The notes under the pieces are model-generated. The model had not been told where the DNA came from. It worked only from the letters and a program-made list of their open reading frames with translations, and did no database searches. From NCBI GenBank assembly GCA_037074615.1, contig CM073520.1:34591527-34655526 (forward strand): DNA of 64,000 nt, read 5' to 3'. This stretch comes from Leucaena leucocephala. Taxonomy: Eukaryota; Streptophyta; Magnoliopsida; Fabales; Fabaceae. Shown here one piece after another: positions 49,873 to 61,500 of the stretch (the first letter of the stretch is position 1; each line of letters starts with the position of its first letter). Position numbers and translations under genes: made by a program.

Positions 49873-51039
49873 ATACGTACTCATTTCTTATATATTGTTA
49901 TAGTGGGCAAGTCTTTACAATTAATTCGTTTGTGATTCTATAAATTGTAAGTTTGTTTAATTTGTTATAAATAAATTATAGAAGAACTAGTTTAATTTTA
50001 ATAAAATTTAAAAAAAAAACTGCCAACTGATTTTCTAACTTTGCCTGAGCAAAACCCAAAATCATATTTACAACTTCAATACAAACATACATACTATGTA
50101 TAAATACTTAGAAGCTTGATTCTCAATTTTATATATTGAACCAATTTAATTGGAAACCTTCCTTATTTTAAAGAGATTAGTCTATATTTTAAGGGAAAAA
50201 TACTGTTCTACAAAAGAAATTCCTCCGACAACAAATATAAAAACTAAATAAATAATTTATAAATATTAATCAAATTAGTTATTTATACGATATATGTTAA
50301 TTTTTTTAAAATATTTTTTAATTATTATTTTATATTGTTAAAAATTTCTTTAATATATATAATTAATAAAGAGTATTTGAGAGAAACTTTGTATATTTGG
50401 CCGGCGTAGATCGGATTTTATATTTAGATGCAAAATAAACCTATGAATTAGCATCTACGTTTAACTGAGAAAAAAATTACATTCTATGTTTCCCATGTGA
50501 AAAAGAAAAGCAAAAACAAAAAAGAAGAGGCGGAATAGGTAAGGCTGCAAGATCAGATTGTAAATTAATGGATAATTTATTGGGCGAAGAAGAATCAGAA
50601 GATGGGAATGGACACATTTGGGGAGAGAGGAACAGAGAAAGAAAGTAGAAGAAGAAGAGGCAGAGAAAAGCAGACAAGCAAGCATCGGTCTAGAAGTACT
50701 GTCAACATATCAAATACTGTATATGCAGATGCTCCGTAATGAATGCATTATCAAACAGCATTCAAGGCCCAACCGTTTCCCCGACTCGGTATCTTATAAT
50801 TACCTTATTTTAATTAGAAACATTATTCACAGGATTAAGCTCAATAATAAATAATTTAATATTACTTAAATAATATTTTAGGTTTAAATTTTAACGTATA
50901 TAAAAAAATTCTGTTAAAAAACTCATCCACCATAGTCAAATGCGCAACGCGGGTCAGATTCAAATATAGTTGGGACAAAACTCGGTGAACTGGGTAGATA
51001 AAAAAAAACATTTATCAGAGTTCCCAGTCCAACGTTTGG

Positions 51040-51215
51040 GGAGACATACTAATTTTTAGGTGTCTAGATTTACGCTTAAAAGTAATTGATGATCCATCCT
51101 ACCGGATATTAGTATGACCTAGAGAAAATGATATTTTATCCAATTTTTAAATTATGGGCGAGTTCAATCATTTTAAAAAAAATTATAACACAAAAAAAAT
51201 TAGATTAAATCAGGT
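51040..51215 (+). repeat. Truncated copy of ~260 bp dispersed repeat
   Basis: GTGTCTAGATTTACGCTTAA, AAGTAATTGATGATCC and GGATATTAGTATGACCTAG match the 3' half of the family, followed by its AAATTATGGGCGAGTTCAAT tail. Confidence 0.5.
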
Positions 51216-51443
51216 GAGATTACAAAGCTCAACTATTAACTATTTAATATTGATGTATTCTGAGATTTAAATTTTTTTATTAAGTTAGTACAATCTTTTT
51301 CCAGTTAAACCAAGGGTTAAATATTTGGTAGTTAAGGCGCAACTGTTTGCGTTGAATGCCATTTCATAAATTTTGATTGCTGCTTTTACTTGTTGATGGC
51401 TATATCAAACAAACTTAGATTCTATTTTACTCTATCCCATATA

Positions 51444-51698
51444 CTTCCTCCATTCCTATTAGTTATTCCTTTCGGTTTTTTCTTTATTTATAATTCATTT
51501 CCAACTGCCCTCGTAAGAATTAAAGAAAGATAGTTAATTCATTACTTTTGTCTAACAATTATTTTTTTCCAACTTTTCTTGTATTTAAAAGCATTGAGAA
51601 AATTAATTAATTAATAACCCCACCAAATCATGTACATTATGATCATAAATTTCCTTCTAGAAGGTGTCATATGCTCATATGATAGGGATGGGAGGAAT
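51444..51698. mobile_element. Stowaway-like MITE
   Basis: Terminal inverted repeats CTTCCTCCATTCCTAT (left) and ATAGGGATGGGAGG (right), about 255 bp apart, AT-rich, non-coding. The internal body differs from the PDR-intron Stowaway-like family. Confidence 0.6.
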
Positions 51699-52682
51699 TA
51701 TAAGGTATATCTAACTATATTATTGTAATTAATAATAGATGATTAAATTATTATTTATTTAATTATATTTATAAGTTATTTTTAATATGATTTGTTGTAT
51801 CTGAGAAAAATCTTAAATATTATTATTTATTTTAAAATTTAATAATTTAATAATTTTATCTCTAATTAATATATACTCTATTCTAAAAATATAAAATATA
51901 TACAATAATAAATGAATGGCAAAATTGTACATTAATATGAAGAATTTTAACTATATAACTTATAAATAAGATATAAAGAATATCCACTCTCTCCTTATAA
52001 ATAGGACTATATGAATACATTTTTCTAAAAATGAAATGAACTTTCCTATTTTATCTATATTTAAATAATCCTTTTTCACATTTATAATTCATTGTAATAG
52101 TTAATAACTTTAAATAAAAGTTATATTAAAAAATTTTAATTAATATCACATTATCATCATCAAGTGACTTATAACAAATATTATTCATTTTTTTAGAAAG
52201 TATCTTATAATAAGATCAAAAAGAGTATAACATATATATAACTAATTTAAAAAAAATTAATTAAGTTAATTATTTTATATTTTTGTATAAAAATATGTTT
52301 CCCTTCTCCTAAGAAAATCTCCTCTTTTGTTGGCAAAAAAAAACTCCTCTTTTAATTAGGGTATTAAATATGGAAGACAAATAGAGGGATAAAACTATAA
52401 AATTAATTAGGGTAATTAAAAAAAATTAGAACCAAAATAAATTCTTTAACTATATCTTATATTCATAATGATGAAATATCCCATTTTTTTTATGCCCCTT
52501 CATTTATATGCTTTTCCATTCCAACCCCACCTTCACTTTTTAATTTGAATTCACTCCATCCCTAGCCAACTACTTCTCACCCAACTCCAACAAGGTCCTA
52601 CCCATTATCTTATGTTATTTATACCAATTTTAATTTGATGCATCCCCACTTTAAAAGGGCATATATTACCACTAAAAGTAAA

Positions 52683-53180
52683 ATCTAGGTCTGTTTATTT
52701 AGAAAAGGTTTATAAAAAAAGAATTTTTTGATAACTTTTAAAAAATAGCTTTTGGAGAAAAATTTATAAAAAAAGATGATTATGAATAAATATGTATTTA
52801 TATAGTTATTACTAGAAGAATTTTTATAATTGATAAATAATAGAAATGATATGATTTTATTAAAAATATGAGATAAGAGTGAGGAAAGATGAGAGATGAT
52901 AGAGAAAAGAGAGGAGAGATGAGAGAAGATAGATGGTAAAAAAGAGATGGAAGAGATGAGAGATATATAAAAAATATGAGTAAAATAATAATAGTTTATA
53001 AATTTATTTACTGTTTTAAAAGTTATTCTCAGTAACTTATGTAAAATTTTAATTTTAAATTATAACTTAATCTAAAAGCCCATTTGAATAAATATTACTG
53101 TTTATTTTGATATTTCTTTAAATTAAAGTTTAAGCCAAAAGTCTTATTAAAATTTAAATTTTAATGAAAGCCAAACAAGG
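52683..53180. mobile_element. hAT-like MITE, opposite orientation to 48671-49173
   Basis: The left end TAGGTCTGTTTATTTAGAAA corresponds to the right end of the other copy. The right end reads AAAGCCAAACAAGGCTCTGG. The core has GAGAGGAGAGATGAGAGAAG-type purine tracts, complementary to the pyrimidine core of 48671-49173. Confidence 0.5.
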
Positions 53181-54969
53181 CTCTGGATAAAAAAAAGTTG
53201 TGTCAAGAAATTCTATCACAAATTACTTTTGCCACTGATTATTCTATTGCAAATAAAGCGGTTGCACGATATTTTTAATACATTCTCAAAATTTTTGTTG
53301 TAAAACCTGTGGCTGAGTTTCAATATGTCTCTTTTTTTTATGAGATTCAAACCTTATTTTTTTTCCCCAAAAAACGGACTCAAATCTTGTGTTTTACTTT
53401 AAAAATATTAAATTCTTTCCATCAGAATGCAATGTTATGTCACTTGTCTTTTCTAGTTATTAAGCTTGCCTTTTTATTGTACTATAATTTGTAGATCGCT
53501 CGACTTAATATTTTGAGTCATCATCGAATCTTTGAGATATCGCTAGGCTTTGATTTGTACTATAATTAATTTTTTATTAGTAAAGCACAGCCTTTGATTC
53601 AAATTATTCCTAAGAAACAAAAATTAACAATTTTTAATAAACCACCAAACATTCCATAAATATAAGAAAGTACAACGGATAGAATTAAAGAAATGCATAG
53701 AACACGGCACAACTAAAGACACCCATAATTATCTAAAGGTACTATTGGCAACTACCTTCAACTCACGATACAACACTCCCCCCGATTAAACGTTACCTTC
53801 CTACAAACGATCGATAGGGAGACAGAATAGCAGAAGGTAACAGAATTCAACAGAGAGAATGCTCAGAGGAGGAGAGAAGGTTGGGACCTTATTGCTGCCT
53901 ATTTATTCTTAATGAATATGGTTAATGCTCAAAACCAACGTTCAAAACGGTAGAATTGATCATCATCATCATCGTCAATGTGGTTGATTAGTGCCCAACT
54001 TCCATGAATCTGAGTCCTATATAAGTCGTAAGTTTGCAGGAGGAATTGCACCGCTCTTGAGTTTTCGAGCTTCCTTTTCCTCCTCTGATCATTCTATGTG
54101 CTGGATTCTGTTACCTTGTGATCTCGTTCATATCCCAAAAATATTTTAAAGCATAATACTATTAGGAATAGTTAGAGTGACAATGATGGTCGGGAAAACG
54201 TGAGGAACGTAACGAAGCAATAAGAAGGATAATGACAGTACAACCACAATGTGTTATAGCAACCTTAATATATGGAAGCGAAGGCGATGTTTTCAAAGCC
54301 AACAAAAAAAAAACATTTATTATAGCAATGAGATGGTTGTGGCAAGAAAGAGATAAAATTTGATGACCAACAAGATTAGGGACGAGCAAATTCAATTTTT
54401 AACTAATGATTAATAGATAAGTTAAAATTTGACACTATTTCTTCATTTTTATAAAGGCAGAATATATATTTGAAAATTTAAATTGAAATATATTTTTTTA
54501 AATTTTTTTGATTATTGATAAAAATTATTGTTGTTTCTAGTCTATAAAAATATATTAAAACTATAAAACCAAAATGAATTTTACTCAACTTTGGTGTCAA
54601 CAATTTAGATGGAGGATGAGCACTATACGAAATTCCTGATAGATGATTTATTCTTTTTGCATAGGGAAAAGTAGACAAATTGATATTCATATCTCTTGCT
54701 AGAAATGAAAGCTTAAGAAACATAGAAACATGACAATCAAACAATTTGGTTAAAAAATTAAAAAAAATTGTCTAATAGTAAAAGTTGATGTAACATTTGT
54801 TAAAGTATCAAACAAAATTTATAAGTGAATAATATATTTAAAGAGTTGGCATGGATCGATGCCTAATGGATTATGGTAGACTATAGTAATATTATGCAAT
54901 TTTTTTAAATTAATATTATGATGGTAGACTATAGTAATATTATGGTAGACTATATCCATCAATCGTCCA

Positions 54970-55210
54970 TCCGTAAGTTTAACTGGTAAAAGGGTAAAAT
55001 ATATGACTATTTAGACTGTGTTCGATATTTGGGAAATATCATTTTGTTGTGATTCCAGATGTGGTGGTTGGGAAGGTATCCTAACTCCTAGGTACCTAGG
55101 CTACGTCAGATGGTAATAGATGACTTGCTTTGCCTGATATTGGTATCATTTAGGAGAAAACGAAACTTCATATTTATAGATAAGAAAAGTGACAAATTTT
55201 TTCAAGAGTA
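54970..55210 (+). repeat. Copy of ~260 bp dispersed repeat family
   Basis: Contains GTTTAACTGGTAAAAGGG, ATATATGACTATTTAGACTG, TTTTGTTGTGATTCCAG and CCTGATATTGGTATCATTTA in the family order. Confidence 0.6.
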
Positions 55211-57239
55211 TCATTATTTTCTCTTGAAGTATCATTATATATATATATCTTAAATTAAAATTAGCCAACTATCCTTAAATTAAAATTAGTCAACTATTTT
55301 GGGCTCGGATGGTTTGGTAAACATTCCGAAACACGTTTTATGTAAAAGTCTGATTAGAGATTTAAACAGGAGATGGTGCCTCTTTGATTTTAAGTTAAAC
55401 CATAACTTAAAAAATATTTTTAGATTAAATTATAATTTTAGTAAAAAATTAAATAAATAGCAATCAAATTTTAGAAAAACTTTTGGATTGAAGGTCCAAA
55501 ATTATAATTTTAAATAAACTTTTAAGACTAATTTATAGGTGGAGAAAAGAGATTTTATGCACTGTAATGATTATTTTATCTTTTTTTTTTGTACCATGTT
55601 AGTCCATGTACTTTCTAGTAAATTACTAATAAAGAATAATTTTAATAATAATTATTTAAATAATTAATTTTTTAAAATTATTTTTCTTCTAAAAGCTATT
55701 TTCTACAATATATTCTCCATAAATTTTTTCCCCAGAAGTTAAACTAAATTACCATGGTTACTAGACTTCCTGAGAAAACTAGGGTTTATTCGCTCAACTT
55801 CTATAGAACTGTTTGCCCTCTTGAAGAGTCTTCAACTACGTACGTAACAGGATTTTGCAAAAGTTCTTGCCTATACAGATACTTTGGTAGCGTATTAAGA
55901 GATGAAAGACTCAATCACCTTTGGAGATTTAGGATAAATGAACTTAGAGAGATATGATTTCCTCGGATTGAGACTTGAAAATCATATATCCCAATGTGAA
56001 GCTATTTAGTGTGCTCGTTTGAGGGAAGATCTCTAAACGTAATTTTCCCTATTTTGTGTTTCTTACCTTTGTTTGCTTCGTGAAAAGAAATAATAAGAGG
56101 GGCTGTAATGACTTCTATAAACAGTATTGCTTGAGATATGTTGTATAGATTTTATCATATACAATCAATTTCCACAAATAAAAAGAATTATCCTTTTTGT
56201 TTACAAGAAAAATATAAACGTGAAGAACTCTCTTTAATTTGAAGGGTAAAAGATATTTGGCTTTTTTGTCGATTAGGAAGCCAACGTACCCATATTTGGA
56301 TCAAATTATTAGTTAAATTAATTAAAAATAATAAATATATTAAAAATATTTATTTTTTAAATATTTCCTTTATGAGAGATGCGAATGATTTGAAAAATAA
56401 ATAAGAGAGAATGAGTAAAAGAAAGACATGTAATTAATTGAAAAATAAAAATATTTTTTTAAAAAATTTGTAGATAAATATAAATTATTACTTATATATA
56501 GGACTGTCTTTATGAGAGAGAATGCTATTTATAAAAAAGGTCGGAAGAGTATATGGAGAAAAATCTAATTAAATATTAAAAAAATCTAAAAAAAATAATA
56601 ATTATCTATAAATATTAAAATTGTTACTTGTTTTTATAAGATTCTTCAAGATGTCACTACTAAGTGCTAAGTTGCTTAAAATTGTAACTTCCTTAAAATT
56701 TATAATTCTTTAAAAATAACAATAAATTTCATAAAATTTGATAACAACTTTTTTACAAATAATTAAAAATTTTAGCATCTGGTTAACTTTAAACATGTAA
56801 ATGTGTAGTTTTTTCTTGCTTTGCTTTACTTGATCATATCAAATGGTAGAGATTCAAAAGATTACCTCATTTCTTATTTTTCTGGGAGTTGATCTTTTTC
56901 TCAAATATTTACTCCAATTTACTTATAATTTCAGCAAAGATGAAAAAAAATATATTTGAAGTTTCTATGATAAAGATCAATATTTTCTTTAACAAAAAAG
57001 GGGGAAAATAAAACTTGTACTGAAAATTAGGGAAAAAAAACAAGTGAGGATTGTACTGAAAATTGGAAAAAAGCAAGTGAGGATGGGCTGGCCCAATGCC
57101 AACCATATGCCATCACTAAGAATCAAGGCCTTCGAGCTTACAATTTACATGGCCGATCCAAACGCTTAGAAGTTCTAAAAAATATAAAATGACAAAATCT
57201 AAACCATGACATAATATCTTAAATCTAACTCATTATATC

Positions 57240-57510
57240 CATAGGTTCACCTAATAAAGAGATAAGATATATGACTATTTGAAGTATACTTAATTTTTAA
57301 AAAATATCACTTTGTTGTAGTTCTATTCGTAGTACTTGAGGAGGTATCGTAGCTCTTGAGTATCTAAATTTATACCTGAGAGTAATTGACAGCTCACCGT
57401 ACCTAATATTGATATCACTTAGGAGGAAACAAAATTTCACTCTGTCTTTAGATCGTGAGTGGGCCTAACCCTTTTTTAAAAAAAATTATACAAAAAAAAA
57501 TAAATTGATT
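57240..57510 (+). repeat. Copy of ~260 bp dispersed repeat family
   Basis: Contains ATATATGACTATTTGAAGTA, CACTTTGTTGTAGTTC, CTGAGAGTAATTGACAGCTC and CCTAATATTGATATCACTTA, then an AGATCGTGAGTGGGCC tail followed by A-rich sequence. It is the least truncated copy in the window. Confidence 0.65.
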
Positions 57511-58587
57511 TCAAAAAATTACAATTGTGGGGAATATGATTTTTTTTTTTAAAATGTAAACTTAAGGTATAGTGAGTAATTGCCTTGCGTACTAGATTTT
57601 CCAAAAGAAAATTTAATATTAACTATGTGATTCTCTCCATACAATCGAATCTCTGACTAGCGGTAAATATGATTTGAAATTATGGGTATTATCATCATCA
57701 AGCCTAATGGACCTAAGGCGCACGTAATGACACCTCTTTTTTATCATTTCATTTTCATTTTATTTATTTATTTGCTTATTCATATACTTATTTATTTTAT
57801 AATTTCTTTTACTCTCATAAATCTTAAGTTTTTGACAGTTCTCAAATTATCTTTCATAATCTTTATGATTTTATATAAATAATAAACACATCCTATAATA
57901 TTTAGATAATTAAAATTTTTAAGTGGAAAATAACTTATCTATTTCCATTTATTCTCACTTAAATTTATTATTTTCTCTCCAAGGAACTTTACAACACTAC
58001 CTTGTAGGAAAACTACATCTTTACATATAAAAATTTACATCTATTTACATAGTTTTCTTTTTATACAGAAATAAGGTAATGTCCCTAATTAATAGTTTAT
58101 AGACTAATTTTTTTTGAGACATAGAGATTATTGAAATAAATTTTATCTCTTATAACAAAATATTTTTTGATACACACGACTTGATTTAAATTTAATATAT
58201 CATATTTAAGGGACCCAACAGAGTATAAGTTGTATCAAGTAAGCCTTGTTGATTATATCTATTTACATATTAGAAACAAATGTTTACAACAAAGAATAGA
58301 AAAATAGAACCTTTGGAAAGTTACACCACCTTAATGGAAAACAACAACATTAAATATAAAAATTGGTCCCTCATTCACATGTCGGATACAAACATTTACA
58401 ACTTGGTGTAAGTATGATCTTTATTCACAGTGGGACGTTACATTTCCTAAAACAAAACAAAATCTTAACCATGACACAATATCTTACAATTTATTTAAAA
58501 AAATTATATGTACTACAGAGTCAAACTCAAAACTGAACAAAACTTGTAAAGACTTTGGTATAGTCATGGGTATATTCATATGATGTT

Positions 58588-61500
58588 TTATCTTTTCTGG
58601 AAATTGAGGAACCTGATGCCATAAGCAAAGACTAAGAGGAAGATAACAATAAAAGCAATATGAACAACAGCAACTTGGGGAAGGAAGTCATATTTAAAGC
58701 CCATTTGGTTCTCAAGATATTCTTTAACTGATATGGGATTTCCTCCAGGTATCTCTACTAAAGTCTCTTTGTCTCCCACTTGAGAAGTCACTAGCCCATA
58801 TATTGTCCATGCCACTGGGGATGCCCAGTAATACCACCTCCACCATATTGGTATTTGCTGCACAAGTTAAATTAACCAGAGTTTCAAAAGTAATTATATT
58901 ACTTTCTATCTTAGATATAAGAACTAGGTAACTAATTCACAAAAATTAAGAAAATAGGTAAATTAGTTTTTTTTTGTAAAATTTCACGGTGTTTTTCCTA
59001 AAAAAACCCCTCCTTTCATTCATTTAAATTGAAGTGTGGAAAAATTACTAAAAAAAAATCTCTCATTGCAAAATTTATTCTTCAGAGACATCTAAGGACC
59101 CAGATCCTTGAGTGGGTAACTCATCTTCAACTACATACAAAAAGATAGGTTACACATGGCTGAAGAAGAGTTGTATTTATTGAAAATATGTTGCACTTTA
59201 GTCCTTATACAAGTGTCAAGTATCTTTGGGCAATAAATTTTGTGATAGGGGATTTTTTAGCAATTTTCTCATGAAGTATTACCAACATAGCCATCATATG
59301 TGAATCTAACTATGGGGGTATCTAGGGGGAAATCAATAAATATGAGGGAGAGAAAGGATTGAGGTCTTACATTCAAGACTAAAATAAACTCTCTAACTAA
59401 CTAACTCGCAAATTTAGAACAGGAGGGAGTAAACAAGATAGGGACATATAGGATTGTGGTTAATCCTAAATCAAGTAGCTCAAACTATTTTTGTATGATG
59501 GATGAACTTTAAGCAATGATACAAAGACTTCCAAAACCTGAATTGAATTTTTTGCACAGTAATATGAAGTATGGTTTTAGTTTTGCAGGACATACCGTTC
59601 TTGGGATGAGAAATCCAGAGAAGAGGTTCCAGAAACTGAGGAAGAATGACATAACAATTGCAGCAATTTGGTGGTTTGGTGTGAGAGCTACAGTCATCAT
59701 GCCATAGAGAGTGAAGTAGACAAAGCAGGTGAAAATAAAGTAGTAGAACCACAAGAACTTGTCTGCCTGAGGCTGGAACCCAATCATTGAGTAGAGTATA
59801 GCGGAATAGGCTAACGTTTGTATGGCAACATAAATTATCTCTATTGCTACCTGCAAGTCAACAAACAATATACCCAATTGTGTAAATTTTGTTTCTGTTA
59901 TATGTTTGAAAGTTTTGTTACATCAGAAGTGTTTGAACCTTGAAAATCTACCCACAATTTGCCTCATCCTTACTATTAGAATATATTACAGAATCCCACA
60001 TCGACTAATTGAAGAATGAACTGAAGGTATATAACTTTGATGCAAGTCTTAAATTAGTTTAAGCTATTTCGATACCTAATATATACCTAATCTCTCTAAA
60101 ATCTAATACCTACCACCTAAGGTAGTCAGATTGGTGGACTCTTTTACCTGAGCTGTTGCATAAGGCAATTCTGAATACATTCCGGCTGATCTTTCGCGAT
60201 AGAAGACAGTTCTCTCTATTGCAACAACTGGCTGTACAGAGTTGGTGTTGGTGGCTCCAAGAAATATAACAGCTGAATACATAGCTCCCAATAGATTCAA
60301 AAGATCTTGTTGCTTATGTCTGCAAAAACAAAACATTGTGAGAAAATAAATAAATGTTGCGAGCTCAACAGATAATATCAATTAGAGAAAATTTCCCATA
60401 AATACCTCTTTAGAGAATTAATTACCCAATGGTACTTGATATTTTTTTATGCACAAACAGTACCAGTACTATGAAAGATTTTATAAATAGAAAGTACAGA
60501 CAATGAATTCTCCAAACAAGTATTTATGGGCAATTTTATCTATCAATTAATGTCGACGAGATTCTTAATTGTTCCCTTATTCTTTAACATTATAAGAAAA
60601 TAACAATGATGTCTTTTAGGTGATCCTACAATGTATTAAAATGTTTGTGTCGGACTGAAACAGAAGTGGACTTACGTTTTGTCTCCTTTATTCCAAAATA
60701 TAAGGCCAAACATGACACCGACAATTATTGTCATGAAGAACCTGACAACATTATACTGTGGATTTCTCCAGTAGGACCAGTACTGTTTCCAAAAGCAAGC
60801 TTTGCATTGAGTGATGAAGGATTGTGAGTATTTTGTTGGAAAGTGGAGGTCCTTAGTTCCAGCCAATGGTGTGCTTAGTTCCTCAATGAGTTCTTCATTC
60901 CTTCTGTAAAATAGTAAATATAACAAAAAATAAATATTAAGAGAAATTTAACATAAAAAAGGAAGAATTAATATTTTAGTCCTTATAGTTTTGACTCGGT
61001 TGTGATTTAGTCCTTAAATTTTGACTCGATGTAACTTAATCCCTATAATTTTGACTCATTTAAAACTTAGTTCATGAATTTTGACTCATGCAACTCAATC
61101 CTTATAGTTTTAATAATTTAAAACTTTAGTCCCTAAGGTTAATGAAATATAGTTTATGTTCTATAAGGATTGAGTTATAATTAAATTAAAACTATAGGGA
61201 CTGAGTTATAACGAGTTAAAATTTAAAGATTGAGTTATAACAGAGTAAAAACTACAGGAACTAAAAAGATTAATTTTCCCTCATAAAAGGCAAACAGGAA
61301 TATCTAGGACTGCAGCAATTAGTGCCCCTTACTGATATAAATCTGATTTTGTGTATATTTCAGCAAAGTCTACACCAAGTTGAGCCTCAACTGCTGGAGT
61401 ACTTATCTCCAACATCCACGTGGCAGGATTATACCCATCTCTAATCTTAGGAACTCCTGGAATGGCCTGCAAAATGTTGAGCAGATATTAACAAATTATT

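Larger units (their letters stand above)
43342..58587. other. 15 kb gene-poor interval between genes B and C
   Basis: Apart from gene B's leader and promoter (roughly 43342-44400, with GA/CT-rich tracts near 44190 and 44330) and gene C's 3' flank, no convincing protein gene was found. It holds a small foldback (45885-46135), a diverged relative of the PDR-intron foldback (46296-46495), a CTCCCTCCCTCCGG-starting MITE-like stretch near 47237, a LINE remnant, hAT-like MITEs, a long foldback, three dispersed-repeat copies and much anonymous AT-rich DNA. The stretch 53700-54130 is less AT-rich, with GGTAACAGAATTC / GGATTCTGTTACC facing each other, and its nature is unknown. Confidence 0.55.

Noticed and set aside
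50618..50854. Plus-strand ORF with MGREEQRKKVEEEEAEKSRQ start
   Set aside because: The apparent charged peptide comes from a GA-rich tract; nothing around it looks genic.
53700..54130. Less AT-rich block with facing GGTAACAGAATTC-type motifs, considered as an LTR or an untranslated gene end
   Set aside because: No matching second LTR, primer-binding site or coding frame was found, so no identity can be supported.
55754..55957. 67-codon plus-strand ORF starting MVTRLPEKTRVYSL
   Set aside because: It has a true ATG and balanced composition, but no recognisable domain, no splice-linked neighbours and surrounding repeat-rich DNA. Insufficient to call a gene.
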